Part shown: positions 9,650 through 18,967 of the stretch, piece by piece | Layout: every line of letters begins with the position of its first letter | Numbering within the stretch: the stretch's first letter is position 1 | From: Candidatus Chloroploca asiatica | GTDB lineage: Bacteria; Chloroflexota; Chloroflexia; Chloroflexales; Chloroflexaceae | Direction: 5' to 3' | DNA length: 64,000 bases | Assembly: GCF_002532075.1 (NCBI RefSeq) | Contig: NZ_LYXE01000063.1 | Location: forward strand, 186,001 to 250,000 | Notes under the pieces: model-generated | What the model was told of the DNA's origin: nothing | What the model saw: the letters and a program-made list of their open reading frames with translations, nothing else | Databases searched by the model: none | Position numbers and translations under genes: made by a program

Positions 9650-10567
9650 GTGGAAGTTGTCCGTACGCTCAAACCTGGCCTTACCAGGCGTTCAACAATT
9701 CTTACGATGGGCAAGTTTGATGGGTTGCATCTGGGCCACCAGCAACTGATCAAAACCACGGTCGAACGAGCCAGAAGCCTCGATTTTTGTAGTGCCGTGT
9801 TGACCTGGGAACCCCACCCGAACACGGTGCTCCGCCCGGATCAACCGGTTCGTTTGCTTACCACCCTTGATGAAAAGATCGCCCTGATTGAACAGTATGC
9901 ACCCGATCTGCTCATTATCGCCCCTTTTACCGAAGAGACCCGGCGTACCAGTGCCGAGATATATATGGGAACCATTGCTGAAGCGGTGCAACTGCGCGAG
10001 CTCTGGGTGGGTGAAGGTTTTGCGATGGGCCGCGGGCGCAGTGGTGACATAGCCAGTCTGATGCAGATCGGGGCCAATCTGGGGTTTGCCGTGGGCACTG
10101 TTCGTCAACTCGTGATCGAGGGAACCCCAGTCAGTGCCTCACGCATACGTGAACTGCTTGACCAGGGCGAGGTAGGCATAGCTGGTCAATTGCTAGGGCG
10201 GCCCTTTGCACTACGGGGAACGGTGATCCAGGGTGATCAACGTGGCCGCACGATCGGTTTTCCTACCGCCAACTTGCAACTTGCGGAAGGGCGCATGCTG
10301 CCTGCCGATGGGGTCTATGCCTGCCACGTGATCACCGAGCAGATGCGGTGGCCTGCCGTAACCAACATCGGGTTGCGTCCAACCTTTGATGGCGTGCGAC
10401 GCACCATCGAGGCCCACCTGCTCGACTGGAGTGGAGATCTCTATGGGCAGACGTTACGCCTTGAATTTCGCCACTATCTGCGCGGCGAGCAGAAGTTCAG
10501 TGGCATTGAGGCCCTGGTAACCCAGATTGCCCAAGATGTAGCACGCACGCGCGCCCTCCTTGGGTAA
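9650..10567 (+). CDS. ribF: Bifunctional riboflavin kinase / FAD synthetase
   Basis: 305 residues, the normal length. It phosphorylates riboflavin to FMN and adenylates FMN to FAD. The N-terminal nucleotidyltransferase domain shows GKFDGLHLGH (21-30), the HxGH-type motif. The C-terminal kinase domain shows GRTIGFPTANL near 198-208 and TNIGLRPTFDG near 238-248. The start is a GTG at 9650, chosen because it fits the family N terminus, which begins just before the first beta strand. It follows the HD-GYP gene by 36 bases. Confidence 0.95.
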   Translation: MEVVRTLKPGLTRRSTILTMGKFDGLHLGHQQLIKTTVERARSLDFCSAVLTWEPHPNTVLRPDQPVRLLTTLDEKIALIEQYAPDLLIIAPFTEETRRTSAEIYMGTIAEAVQLRELWVGEGFAMGRGRSGDIASLMQIGANLGFAVGTVRQLVIEGTPVSASRIRELLDQGEVGIAGQLLGRPFALRGTVIQGDQRGRTIGFPTANLQLAEGRMLPADGVYACHVITEQMRWPAVTNIGLRPTFDGVRRTIEAHLLDWSGDLYGQTLRLEFRHYLRGEQKFSGIEALVTQIAQDVARTRALLG

Positions 10568-10628
10568 CCAGGCCTCCCCGTGGAACACCGCAGATTAGCA
10601 GATGGCGATCCCGCTATCTTTCTGAGCT

Positions 10629-11354
10629 ATGCTTGCACGACTCGCGTCTTTGTTGTTCTGTGGGCTACTGCTTCTGCTCGCTGCCTGCAGCAGCGAGCCT
10701 ACACCGGCCCCAACGATACTGCCAGCGCCAACAGTGCCCGTCGTTGGCGAAATCCTGGCTCAGCCACAACCAGGGGCGATCCAGACCATTGGCTTGCTTG
10801 TGCTGAGCGCAGAAGGGGCGCTACTCACCGACGGACTGAGTATCAGTGGGGCAACACCGCAGCCAGTTGGCTCCGCAGTGATCTGGCTTGAGGAGGTTCC
10901 GCCGTTGCCCCCCGAACCAACTCCAGTGGCGCTTGGCGCAATCAGCTATCTGGTCGTTGAAGCTCGCGGTATCCTCGAAGGCCCGGGCGCCTTCGGGCCT
11001 GCGGGGGCATATGCGTACCGCCTGACCTCACCAACTCTGATCTCACGTTCATCACGCGATCTCACCATCGATCTGCTCTTGCGCAACAGTGCGCTCTATA
11101 GTGGACAATCAGTACGTCTCAGTGGCGAACTGCTCGCCTCGCCGCAAAGCGCCCTGCTGGTCGAGCGGCTCGGACCAGGTGGCGTTCCTGCCGACAACAC
11201 ACGCCAGATCAAACTAAGCGCCCCCTTGCGCGACGACGCGGTACAACAGCAACTCGCCACCAGCAACGACGGACGCATCGTCTTTGGCTCAGTCGAAATC
11301 CTCGGCATCTGGCGCAACACAACCCTCTACCCGCTCATCATCGAGGTACGGTAG
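10629..11354 (+). CDS. Predicted lipoprotein of unknown function
   Basis: 241 residues. A signal peptide with a lipobox ends LLAAC (Cys20), so the mature protein should be lipid-anchored outside the membrane. A Pro/Thr-rich linker (about 23-45) follows. The rest is beta-rich, with no recognised domain and no cysteines after the anchor. The segment VRLSGELLASPQSALLVE looks like a short OB-fold or cytochrome-maturation type strand pattern, but this is too weak to name. It is convergent with the amino-acid ABC transporter operon, with only 6 bases between the stops. Confidence 0.7.
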   Translation: MLARLASLLFCGLLLLLAACSSEPTPAPTILPAPTVPVVGEILAQPQPGAIQTIGLLVLSAEGALLTDGLSISGATPQPVGSAVIWLEEVPPLPPEPTPVALGAISYLVVEARGILEGPGAFGPAGAYAYRLTSPTLISRSSRDLTIDLLLRNSALYSGQSVRLSGELLASPQSALLVERLGPGGVPADNTRQIKLSAPLRDDAVQQQLATSNDGRIVFGSVEILGIWRNTTLYPLIIEVR

Positions 11355-11360
11355 CAGACC

Positions 11361-12110
11361 TCAGTGCAAAATACGTGACAAAAAGAGTTGCGTGCGATCG
11401 TGTTGCGGCGTGCTAAAAATCTTGTCGGGGGGGCCCTGTTCAACAATCCGGCCCTGATCCATAAAAGCGACCCGGTGTGCCGCATTGCGGGCAAACCCCA
11501 TCTCGTGCGAAACGACAACCATCGTCATCCCCTCGTGGGCGAGGGCAAGCATCACATCAAGAACCTCTTTGATCATCTCGGGATCAAGGGCCGACGTCGG
11601 CTCATCAAAGAGCATAATCTTGGGCTGCATCGCCAGCGCCCTCGCAATCGCTACACGCTGCTGTTGACCACCCGAGAGCTGCTCGGGATACTTCTGCGCC
11701 TGTTCGGGAATGCCAACCTTTTCGAGCAAGGTACGCGCAATCGTCTGACTCTCGGCCCGTGAGCGACGACGTACCTTCTGCTGCGCCAAACAAATATTCT
11801 CGATAACCGTGAGGTGGGGAAAGAGTTCGAAGCGCTGAAAAACCATGCCCACCTCGGCGCGAACCGCATTGATATGCTTCTCATCATTATCGACCAGAAT
11901 ACCATCAACCACAATGCGTCCAGCGTCGGGAACCTCGAGGTGATTGATACAGCGTAACAGCGTTGATTTACCTGACCCCGACGGGCCAACAATCATCAAC
12001 ACCTCACCCGCCTGCACATCAAGACTGACCTGGTCAAGCGCCCGAAAATGACCATAAAACTTCGAGACGTTCTCGATCCTGATCATCGGGTCGGCTGAAG
12101 TTGCTACCAT
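11361..12110 (-). CDS. Polar amino-acid ABC transporter, ATP-binding protein
   Basis: 249 residues, GlnQ/HisP type. Walker A is GPSGSGKST (42-50), the signature is [15 protein letters not shown] from 145, and Walker B is IMLFDEPTS with Glu170. It energises import by the permease encoded 4 bases upstream; a ribosome site AAAGG precedes the ATG. The transcript order is binding protein, permease, ATPase. The substrate is not certain from the ATPase alone. Confidence 0.93.
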   Translation of the reverse strand: MVATSADPMIRIENVSKFYGHFRALDQVSLDVQAGEVLMIVGPSGSGKSTLLRCINHLEVPDAGRIVVDGILVDNDEKHINAVRAEVGMVFQRFELFPHLTVIENICLAQQKVRRRSRAESQTIARTLLEKVGIPEQAQKYPEQLSGGQQQRVAIARALAMQPKIMLFDEPTSALDPEMIKEVLDVMLALAHEGMTMVVVSHEMGFARNAAHRVAFMDQGRIVEQGPPDKIFSTPQHDRTQLFLSRILH

Positions 12111-12114
12111 TACA

Positions 12115-12915
12115 CTACCTTTTGATTTTAGCGCGACGCTGGATCCACTGGAGCAGCAACGAGAGGATGAGCGTCATGCTCAGATAAAAGAGCGTCAAAA
12201 TGAAATAGGTCTCTTCATAACGAAACGACGTACTGACTGAGAGCCGCGAGACCTGCGTAATTTCGCGGACACCAAGCACCGAGACCAGGGACGTGTCTTT
12301 GAGCAAGGCAATCAGATCATTGCCAAGGGCTGGCAACATATTACGTGTCGCCTGAGGCAAAATGACATAGAGCATCGTCTGCCAGCGCGACATCCCAAGC
12401 GAGCGACCAGCCTCCATCTGCCCACGCCCAATTGCCTCGATCCCGGCCCGAAAGACCTCGGCGATATAGGCCCCATAGATCAAGACCAGCGCAATAATCG
12501 CTCGCGCCGTCAACGAGATGGCATTATTGGGCAAACCAAAGGTACGTGCGAGGAGCGGCACAACGGCATACGAGATCGTAAAGATCAGCACGAGCATTGG
12601 CACGCCGCGAATGAACTCAATATAGGTAATCGAGAGGTTGCGCAAAATCACGTTTGTCGAGACCCGGCCAAGCCCAAGAAAGAGGCCAAAGACAAGGGCA
12701 AAGACAAACGAGACAGCCGTTACGTAGAGGGTCGTGGAGAGGCCCTGGAGGATCGTGTTGAAAATATTACGATAAATCGGATCAACAATAATCCGAACCA
12801 CCATATACCCAATGACCGACAGAATGATCAGCAACCACCAGGGAAACTCATTCAAATGAGCACGCAGGTCACGCGGACGGGGCTGGATCTCGGGACGCTC
12901 GTGGTCAACCGCCAT
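12115..12915 (-). CDS. Polar amino-acid ABC transporter, permease
   Basis: 266 residues from the ATG at 12915, which has AGAGGAAA seven bases upstream. A longer frame to 13005 would run into the hairpin that separates it from the binding-protein gene and is rejected. About five membrane helices are seen. The HisM/GlnP loop is present ([26 protein letters not shown]; the EAA-type segment is [22 protein letters not shown] in part). The N-terminal 35 residues before the first helix are charged and cytoplasmic. It probably forms a homodimer with the ATPase encoded downstream. Confidence 0.92.
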   Translation of the reverse strand: MAVDHERPEIQPRPRDLRAHLNEFPWWLLIILSVIGYMVVRIIVDPIYRNIFNTILQGLSTTLYVTAVSFVFALVFGLFLGLGRVSTNVILRNLSITYIEFIRGVPMLVLIFTISYAVVPLLARTFGLPNNAISLTARAIIALVLIYGAYIAEVFRAGIEAIGRGQMEAGRSLGMSRWQTMLYVILPQATRNMLPALGNDLIALLKDTSLVSVLGVREITQVSRLSVSTSFRYEETYFILTLFYLSMTLILSLLLQWIQRRAKIKR

Positions 12916-12963
12916 ACAGCATTTCCTCTGTCTCAAGAGCATGTGTTGCGAGTGGTGACTATC

Positions 12964-13002
12964 GTCAGCGTCGGAAACCATGCATGGGTTCCCGACGCTG
13001 AC
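12964..13002 (-). promoter_or_regulatory. Intra-operon hairpin between binding-protein and permease genes
   Basis: An inverted repeat with 11 perfect base pairs (12964-12974 with 12992-13002) extends by four more pairs after one mismatch, and no U-tract follows in the direction of transcription. Its position just after the substrate-binding protein gene fits an mRNA-stabilising or partial-termination element. Such elements raise binding protein relative to permease in many ABC operons; that role is inferred. Confidence 0.7.
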
Positions 13003-13040
13003 CAACCATCAACTACATGCTGCGCGTCACCAGAAAGACC

Positions 13041-13886
13041 CTACTCGGGCAACTTGAAGTCATCGCTAAAGTAGCGCGCCGCCAACTCATCGAGCTTGCC
13101 ACTGCTGCGCATCTCGGCGAGGGCCAAATTGACTGGCTCAACGAGATCGCTGCCCCTGGGGAAGATGAAACCGAGCTCATCACTCGAGATCGACGGGCCG
13201 ATCAACTCGAGGCGCTCGGCATTGGTGCCAACGTAGCCCTGCCCGGCGGTTTCGTCCATAATGACGGCAGCAACATCGCCATTGAGCAGCGCGGCAACCG
13301 CAAAGGGGAACTGCTCAAAGGCCTGGATGCGATTCTCGGGCAACAGGTTCCGCGCCGTCTCATAGTTGGTCGTGCCAGTCTGCGTCCCGAGCAAGAGGCT
13401 CTCATTAGCAATGAAATCATCCATGCTCGCAAAGCGATCCTCGCCAACCAGGGCAAGCAAGCGCTGGCTGATCTGAATGTAGCCATCCGAGAAATCGACC
13501 TGCTGCGCACGATCTTCCGTGATCGTAATGCCATCGGCAGCCGCATCAAACTGCCCGTTGCTAACCGCCTGGATCATCCCCTCCCATGAGGCCTCTTGAT
13601 ACACTGGCGTACAGTTCAAAAGGCGGCAGATCTCATTCCAGGCATCGTAATCCCACCCTTCACCCTGCCCCGTCTGGGGATTGATATAGTTGAAGGGAGG
13701 ATACGCATTTTCAACTGCAACCGTCACACTGCGGCCCCCGAGATCGGGCAAGCCACCTTCCGTCTGAGTAGAGGAATCTGTTTCTGGCACACTTGTCGGC
13801 ACTTGAGCAGCGGGAGCTTGCCCACCACACGCCGCAACCAGCACAAGCAACAGGCTCACAAGAGCCACCACCGCCAACCGTCGCAT
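13041..13886 (-). CDS. Amino-acid ABC transporter substrate-binding lipoprotein
   Basis: 281 residues of the family 3 solute-binding proteins (SBP_bac_3). The signal peptide ends at a lipobox LVAAC (Cys20), followed by a Thr/Ser/Pro linker to about residue 48. The mature domain begins with [14 protein letters not shown] and contains the family pattern [27 protein letters not shown] in part, where the Asp and the following Thr/Arg contact the ligand amino group and carboxylate. AGGAG stands eight bases before the start. It is the first gene of a three-gene import operon. Confidence 0.92.
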   Translation of the reverse strand: MRRLAVVALVSLLLVLVAACGGQAPAAQVPTSVPETDSSTQTEGGLPDLGGRSVTVAVENAYPPFNYINPQTGQGEGWDYDAWNEICRLLNCTPVYQEASWEGMIQAVSNGQFDAAADGITITEDRAQQVDFSDGYIQISQRLLALVGEDRFASMDDFIANESLLLGTQTGTTNYETARNLLPENRIQAFEQFPFAVAALLNGDVAAVIMDETAGQGYVGTNAERLELIGPSISSDELGFIFPRGSDLVEPVNLALAEMRSSGKLDELAARYFSDDFKLPE

Positions 13887-14036
13887 AGGTCATTCTCCTT
13901 ACACTAACCTGAAACGAACCACCGAACCCTGCCACAGGCTACGATTCGCTGGCATGTGCATAGGATAACATATTTGATCTTGGTTGATGAGGGGATTTGT
14001 TGCAACATGAGTCATCCCGAATTTAAGGTGCGGGAA

Positions 14037-14067
14037 ACCTTCCTGAGGCCTGCGGCCCCAGGAAGGT
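14037..14067 (-). terminator. Hairpin downstream of folE
   Basis: ACCTTCCTG (14037-14045) pairs with CAGGAAGGT (14059-14067), and GGCC pairs with GGCC inside around a TGC loop. It lies between folE and the ABC operon, both on the minus strand, and probably ends folE transcription. There is no run of T after it. The GGCC-TGC-GGCC core recurs near 46140 and 61270. Confidence 0.6.
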
Positions 14068-14129
14068 CAATTTCAGGAAGCTGATGGAGAGGTTTTAGAG
14101 GCGGCCAACAACGTGGCCGATAGAGTACA

Positions 14130-14849
14130 TTACGCTTCAAATGAACGCGAACGCCCAACGTGAGCCATGAATTCTCCGCGGGTCTTGGAGTCATCGCGGA
14201 AGACGCCGCGCATCGCCGAGGTGACCATGCTCGCGTTGGCCTTCTTGACGCCACGCATTACCGAGCACATATGCACCCCTTCGGCGACCACCGCGACACC
14301 CTGCGGCTCGAGGTGCTCGTTGATGAAGTCAGCGATCTGCACGGTCATCCGCTCTTGCACCTGCAAACGCCGGGCAAACATTTCGACAATGCGCGGAATC
14401 TTGCTCAAGCCAACCACTTTGCCATTGGGAATGTAGGCAACATGCACCTGACCCATAAACGGCAGCATGTGGTGCTCACACAGGCTGTAGAAATCAATAT
14501 TCTTGACCACCACCATCTCGTCATAGCCAACCGTAAAGATCGCGTCGTTGATTAACGCGGCAGGATCGATGTGATAGCCAGCGGTCAACTCGGCATACAT
14601 CTTGGCGACCCGCGAAGGCGTCTTGAGCAGACCCTCACGATCCGGCTGCTCACCGATCCCGTCGAGGATTTCGCGCACTGCCCCCTCGATCTGCGGGTCA
14701 GAGGTGTAGGTCACACCCTCAAGCTTGCCACGCCCCGGCACAATCAACAAATCATAGTCGTGTCCATCAAGTTCAGCAACACTCTGATGATGTTGCCCAT
14801 TGCCATTGTGTCCGTTCCCGTTGTGTCCATTTCCGTTATGCATGCCCAT
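14130..14849 (-). CDS. folE: GTP cyclohydrolase I
   Basis: 239 residues. It opens GTP to dihydroneopterin triphosphate, the first step to folate and other pterins. The zinc and catalytic set is intact: [10 protein letters not shown] (Cys, His) and [10 protein letters not shown] (second Cys); the [10 protein letters not shown] helix and the QVQERMT region fit the family. The ATG at 14849 is preferred because GAGGAAA lies eight bases before it, while the longer frame to 14918 lacks a ribosome site. The first 18 residues carry three HNGNG units not typical of the family, then a linker. The core is about 180 residues, as expected. Confidence 0.93.
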   Translation of the reverse strand: MGMHNGNGHNGNGHNGNGQHHQSVAELDGHDYDLLIVPGRGKLEGVTYTSDPQIEGAVREILDGIGEQPDREGLLKTPSRVAKMYAELTAGYHIDPAALINDAIFTVGYDEMVVVKNIDFYSLCEHHMLPFMGQVHVAYIPNGKVVGLSKIPRIVEMFARRLQVQERMTVQIADFINEHLEPQGVAVVAEGVHMCSVMRGVKKANASMVTSAMRGVFRDDSKTRGEFMAHVGRSRSFEA

Positions 14850-15279
14850 TAGGTTTGTTTCCTCTTCAATCTTCGCGGCGATATCCTGGCAACCATTGCC
14901 AGCAATTACTTCAGTCATTTACGCAACAGCGTACTCAAAGATATTCTTGCGCGTCTCCCACAGTTTCAGGTGGCGCAAACGGCCTTCGAAAGGGGGGCGA
15001 ACTCCTCATGCCCATACGTACTCGTGGAAGCCCCAAAAACACACTTATTCTCTTCAGCACTCCCATCATTATACCAGTACCGGTGCGCAGAGGAAAAATC
15101 AAAACGACGCGTCGCCTGAACCATAGTCTCTTCTTTCTCTACAGGATCTTTGCGCCAGTCCCGGCGCTAAAATGCGGTGCCACAAACCATTCTTTTATCA
15201 CAGCGCTGGTATTAACAATACCACTTGCACAGAATTTGTCAAGTACTTGCACAGGATTAAAGAGAATGATTGCATCTCT
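14850..15279. other. 430-base gap upstream of folE
   Basis: No gene was found. It holds a candidate minus-strand promoter with two TTGCACAG direct repeats at its right end (15215-15254), and a second -10-like TATAAT on the minus strand (15073 to 15068) without a matching -35. The interval would give folE a long leader of about 350 bases. No riboswitch was recognised. Confidence 0.5.
15215..15254 (-). promoter_or_regulatory. Candidate leftward promoter overlapped by MarR-like half-sites
   Basis: On the minus strand TTGACA (15242 to 15237) and TATTGT (15220 to 15215) are separated by 16 bases. ACTTGCACAG occurs twice as a direct repeat on the plus strand, at 15223-15232 and 15245-15254, a 22-base spacing. 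One copy lies between the hexamers and one just upstream of -35. TTGCACAG is also the half-site of the inverted repeat at the marR gene (18837-18861). The expected target gene is folE; both the promoter and the regulator link are inferences. Confidence 0.4.
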
Positions 15280-15762
15280 TTAACGCAAGGTTCGGCCTGC
15301 CAAGCCTGCCCCCCAAAGATCATCATCAGGCAGGTCATCTTCATCCGGGTGATAGAGGTCACGCAGATCGCTTGCCCGACGTAGTTGCCCAAAGGTGGTC
15401 GCAATAAAGACGACCCGACGCAGGCGCGCCGATGGAATGGGCAACGGCAGTTCGCGCAACGGCCCCAGGGTGACACGATAGTAGCGCTCGTTGGCCCGCG
15501 GGTGCTCCGGTTCGTCGGGTAACAATTCGCGCCGCGTCTGGATCGTGTAGCGCAAGACTTCGGCATAGAAGCGAACTGACCAGCGCTCGTCGCCAAAGGC
15601 CGCCGTCTGGTAAAAGGCCAGGTAGTCGGCGGCAAACTGCGCCGGTGTATGGGCCAAGGGCACACGATACCAGCCCTCGTCACGAGCAAGCGCCAGATCA
15701 CGTGGCTGTGGCACAATGACCACAAGCACACGCGCCTGATCTTCAGGTTGGTCGTCAAGCAT
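15280..15762 (-). CDS. Conserved-looking protein of unknown function
   Basis: 160 residues from the ATG at 15762; a TTG at 15798 would add 12 residues. I do not recognise a named domain. The pattern is RVLVVIVPQPRDLALARDEGWYRVP at the N terminus (in part), LPDEPEHPRANERYY in the middle and RRVVFIATTFGQLRRASDL near the C terminus. I recall it from uncharacterised Chloroflexota and cyanobacterial proteins. No signal peptide or membrane helix is seen. It is divergent from the CrtC-like lipoprotein, with 56 bases between chosen starts. Confidence 0.6.
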   Translation of the reverse strand: MLDDQPEDQARVLVVIVPQPRDLALARDEGWYRVPLAHTPAQFAADYLAFYQTAAFGDERWSVRFYAEVLRYTIQTRRELLPDEPEHPRANERYYRVTLGPLRELPLPIPSARLRRVVFIATTFGQLRRASDLRDLYHPDEDDLPDDDLWGAGLAGRTLR

Positions 15763-15818
15763 AACAAAATCCAGGTACAATGAATTAGGTTGACACAATC
15801 ATATACCGCTAGAAGAGC

Positions 15819-16973
15819 GTGAAAGATATGCCCTATTGGCTCATTTTGATTGGTATCCTGCTGATCACAGGCTGCACCGCTCCGCCACCCTCAATTACGG
15901 CGCGCCTCGATGCGGTTGAGGCCATCAACCGTGGAAGTGACAGTGGGTTTGCCCGGGTGCTCGAACCACGTCCCTTTGTCTTCCCACAGGATCACGGCCC
16001 TCACCCTGAGTATGCGATTGAATGGTGGTACTATACAGGCAACCTTGACGCCGGTGAGCGCCATTTCGGTTATCAGTTGACTTTTTTTCGTAGTGCGCTG
16101 ACGCCTGAGCCGCCCGAACGGGCTTCGCCCTGGGGAACCAGTGCGATCTATATGGCTCATCTGGCGCTCAGTGATGTGGCGAATGGGCGCTTTTATGCCT
16201 TCGAACGCTTCAGCCGCGATGCAGTCGGCCTCGCCGGGGCGTCGGGTGAGCCGTTTCGGGTCTTCCTCGAAGATTGGTCAGCCGAGGGAAGTGGCCCCGA
16301 GGGAATGACAATGCGCCTCCGCGCCGCCGAAGCGGATGTTGCTCTCGATTTGACCCTCGTGAGCCGCAAAGCTCCGGCGCTTCAGGGCGACCAAGGCTTG
16401 AGCCAGAAGGGTTCGACCCTCGGCAATGCGTCGTTCTACTATTCGCTGACCCGGATGGAGACAAACGGCACCGTGCGCATCGGTGACGCACAGTATGCGG
16501 TCACCGGGTTCAGTTGGATGGACCACGAATGGGGCACCAGTGCCCTTGAAGATGGGGCCGTCGGGTGGGACTGGTTCAGCATTCAGCTTGATGATGGACG
16601 CGAAATAATGTACGCACAGGTGCGAACCGCCGATGCCATCAGCTACCGCCTCGGCTCACTCGTCGAGGCGGACGGCACGATACGCATCCTGGATCAAGCC
16701 CCAGTGACGCTCGAGGTTCTCGACACCTGGCGTAGCCCGCGTAGCGGGGCCGTCTACCCATCGGGCTGGCGTATGACCCTTCCTGAGCTTGACCTCGAAC
16801 TCACCATCCAACCCGTGTTGCGTGACCAGGAGTTACCCGTCACGATCATCTACTGGGAAGGCGCAGTGGATGTTCGCGGTTCACAGGGCGGGCAACCCCT
16901 TAGCGGGCGCGGCTATGTCGAATTGACCGGCTATGCAGGCGACGATTGTCGTTCGGTTGATTGTCGCTGGTAG
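15819..16973 (+). CDS. CrtC/AttH-like lipocalin-fold lipoprotein
   Basis: 384 residues. The N terminus is a lipoprotein signal with lipobox LITGC (Cys19). The mature part matches the carotenoid 1,2-hydratase/AttH-like fold: EWWYYTGNL near 68-76, the YQLTFFRSAL strand, and FSWMDHEWGTS near 230-240 carrying conserved Asp/His residues of the CrtC group. True CrtC hydrates carotenoids in purple bacteria. The lipoprotein form next to no crt gene is more often seen beside ABC exporters, so the substrate is open. The GTG at 15819 supplies a Lys; an ATG at 15828 has better spacing to GAAGAG. It is followed after 8 bases by a G3E GTPase gene. Confidence 0.7.
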   Translation: MKDMPYWLILIGILLITGCTAPPPSITARLDAVEAINRGSDSGFARVLEPRPFVFPQDHGPHPEYAIEWWYYTGNLDAGERHFGYQLTFFRSALTPEPPERASPWGTSAIYMAHLALSDVANGRFYAFERFSRDAVGLAGASGEPFRVFLEDWSAEGSGPEGMTMRLRAAEADVALDLTLVSRKAPALQGDQGLSQKGSTLGNASFYYSLTRMETNGTVRIGDAQYAVTGFSWMDHEWGTSALEDGAVGWDWFSIQLDDGREIMYAQVRTADAISYRLGSLVEADGTIRILDQAPVTLEVLDTWRSPRSGAVYPSGWRMTLPELDLELTIQPVLRDQELPVTIIYWEGAVDVRGSQGGQPLSGRGYVELTGYAGDDCRSVDCRW

Positions 16974-16981
16974 GTTGAACT

Positions 16982-17941
16982 ATGCAAACACCTTTGACAC
17001 TCGTGACAGGCTTTCTGGGCAGTGGCAAAACAACGCTCGTGCGCAGACTGGTGGCAGAGGGAAGCCCGCGTCGGCGGCTGGGCGTAATTGTCAACGAATT
17101 TGGCCAGATCGGCCTGGATGGCGCAACGCTCGCCCGCAGCGGTCACGCCCCGATCGTTGAACTCGCCGGAGGCTGCGTCTGTTGCGAAGCAGGCTCGGAT
17201 TTCCTGCTGGCCGTCGAAGAGTTGCTTGACTACCATCCCGAGCAAATTCTGGTCGAAACCAGTGGCCTCGCTGAACCAGGGGGCCTGGTGCGCCGCATCC
17301 GAGCCGCCGAACTGCCTCTCGATGCGATTGTGACGGTGGTTGATGCCGCCAATCTGGCAGCGGCGCTCGCCGCCTCGCCAGTCACTGCCTGGCAACTGCG
17401 GGCAGCCGATCTGATCATCCTCAACAAAACCGACCTTATTTCTACAGAAAGATGCAAACAGGTCAGCGAAGAGGTGCAACGCATCAATGCCCGTGCCGCG
17501 CTTGTCGCAACGATCCAGGGCCACGTTCCTGCTGATCTGCTCTTTAGCCTTCAGATGGAAGGGGAAGACCCGCCCGCGTACCCCGGGCACCGCACGCAAG
17601 ACGGGTTCAGTGCGCTCACCTGGAGCAACGACACGCCCTTGATACGCAGTGCATTCGAGCAAACCCTAGCGAGCCTGCCCGATCGGGTCTACCGAGCGAA
17701 GGGCCTCGTCCACTGCACTGATGCCCCTTGGCCCAACGAAGTCCACCACGTCTTTGGACGGCACAGCCTCACGAGCGTACGGCCACAAAGACACCAGCAA
17801 CCGCTCAACCGGCTCATCCTGATTGGGCCTGACCTCGAAACGCTTGCCCCGCACATCGTTGCCAACCTGGATCGCTGTGCGGACACGACCGAGCGGGCCA
17901 GCCATTGGCGCCAGCGGCACGACGAACTGCTAGATCAATAA
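16982..17941 (+). CDS. G3E-family GTPase / metallochaperone (CobW/YjiA type)
   Basis: 319 residues. P-loop GFLGSGKTT (10-18), metal-binding GGCVCC (63-68, CxCC), ETSGLAEP (92-99) as switch II, and NKTD near 149-152. A C-terminal CobW domain covers about 210-300. Such proteins use GTP to pass metal ions, usually Zn(II) or cobalt, to client enzymes. There is no His-rich loop and no neighbouring cobalamin gene, so the metal is not clear. Zinc-dependent FolE is encoded 2 kb away, a weak contextual hint only. The 3' end overlaps the convergent membrane-protein gene by 12 bases. Confidence 0.85.
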   Translation: MQTPLTLVTGFLGSGKTTLVRRLVAEGSPRRRLGVIVNEFGQIGLDGATLARSGHAPIVELAGGCVCCEAGSDFLLAVEELLDYHPEQILVETSGLAEPGGLVRRIRAAELPLDAIVTVVDAANLAAALAASPVTAWQLRAADLIILNKTDLISTERCKQVSEEVQRINARAALVATIQGHVPADLLFSLQMEGEDPPAYPGHRTQDGFSALTWSNDTPLIRSAFEQTLASLPDRVYRAKGLVHCTDAPWPNEVHHVFGRHSLTSVRPQRHQQPLNRLILIGPDLETLAPHIVANLDRCADTTERASHWRQRHDELLDQ

Positions 17942-18793
17942 CGCAACATAGGCAATCGTCACAAAAAGAGCCCCGCCCAGCACGCCGTACTCCAGCAACA
18001 TCCGGCGCTGCAGGCGACCGGCAGCCTGATGTTGCAACAGACTGACCACCACATAAAAGAGCACCAGGAGCACTGTTCCGGCGATCAAAAAAGAGGTAGC
18101 CCAGTAATTCAGCGCCCACGTCGCTTCAGCAAGCACGAGACCAACCAGCAGCGCGAGGAGCACCGTACTCGTACGCGGATGATACGCCAGCAACGCATAG
18201 GCAAGCAGCGCACCAGTCAACCCAATCATCGAGGCTGAATAGAGCGTACGATAGCCCGTATAACTCACTGCACTAAAGATACCAAACGCCAGCAGATAGC
18301 CCACCGCTTGCAAGACCACCTGCGCAAGCTGACTGACCCTGGGCGTACGATCAAGCACATAATGCTGGGCAAGCAAGACAATCAAAAGCGAACTGCCAGC
18401 AGCAACCAGGGCCAGCACAAAAGCCAGGCCCTCGAAGGCATTGCTAAAGAGCCTGAAAAACGCAAACGAACCAACCACACTCAACGAGGGCAACACCCAG
18501 AAGTTGGGCACCACTTCAAAACGCACAAAGCCAAGGTTGACCTCGGGCAGCGTACGTGTCTGCAACTGTGGATGCGCCCGAGCCAACAGATCGGCAGCAG
18601 CACTCGTAATGATGGTCAGCAACGCAACCAGAAACCACGACAGGGTAATCGTTGGCAGATCACCTCCCGGCACAATCCGCAGGGTGTCAGGATTCCCATC
18701 AATAAGAAAAATCACCCCCAGGCCGATCAAGATCACAAAGATCAGCGAAACAATGCGATCAAAACGCGGCACTGGTGAACTCGCCGAGAGCAT
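17930..18793 (-). CDS. Multi-pass membrane protein of unknown function (DUF5656-like)
   Basis: 287 residues, with about eight predicted membrane helices and short loops. The ATG at 18793 is chosen because GAGGAGG stands six bases upstream; a GTG at 18808 lies within that signal. The only polar part is near residues 65-95 (LLARAHPQLQTRTLPEVNLGF). I recall similar sequences in Chloroflexota under DUF5656, but the match is from memory. It is divergent from marR; the MarR-like operator lies 44 bases upstream of the start, so regulation by that MarR protein is plausible. Confidence 0.65.
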   Translation of the reverse strand: MLSASSPVPRFDRIVSLIFVILIGLGVIFLIDGNPDTLRIVPGGDLPTITLSWFLVALLTIITSAAADLLARAHPQLQTRTLPEVNLGFVRFEVVPNFWVLPSLSVVGSFAFFRLFSNAFEGLAFVLALVAAGSSLLIVLLAQHYVLDRTPRVSQLAQVVLQAVGYLLAFGIFSAVSYTGYRTLYSASMIGLTGALLAYALLAYHPRTSTVLLALLVGLVLAEATWALNYWATSFLIAGTVLLVLFYVVVSLLQHQAAGRLQRRMLLEYGVLGGALFVTIAYVALLI

Positions 18794-18836
18794 ACACGTC
18801 CTCCTCACCCCGGAAAGGTTTCATGCTTGTCCCACA

Positions 18837-18861
18837 TTTTGCACAGGTTTGCTGTGCAAAA
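18837..18861. promoter_or_regulatory. Inverted repeat, probable MarR operator
   Basis: Perfect 10-base arms TTTTGCACAG and CTGTGCAAAA are separated by five bases, between the divergent marR and membrane-protein genes. The site lies just upstream of the marR -35 element. Size and symmetry fit a MarR dimer site. AAAACATGT also occurs twice, at 18858-18866 and from 18890, flanking the -35/-10 region. Confidence 0.65.
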
Positions 18862-18874
18862 CATGTATGACTTA

Positions 18875-18903
18875 TTGACATTGTGCGGTAAAACATGTTA
18901 TAG
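18875..18903 (+). promoter_or_regulatory. marR promoter
   Basis: A consensus -35 TTGACA (18875-18880), 17-base spacer and TTATAG -10 (18898-18903) make this one of the clearest promoters in the window. The -10 box downstream of 18827 argues against the longer reading frame starting there and supports the ATG at 18968. Confidence 0.75.
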
Positions 18904-18967
18904 TTTGAGCTATCAAAAGAGTGATCCCCAAATTGTCTCATTCGAAACAGTACACGAAAGTCATGTT

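Noticed and set aside
12916-13005. Longer permease N terminus
   Set aside because: It would translate across the hairpin and has no ribosome site, unlike the ATG at 12915.
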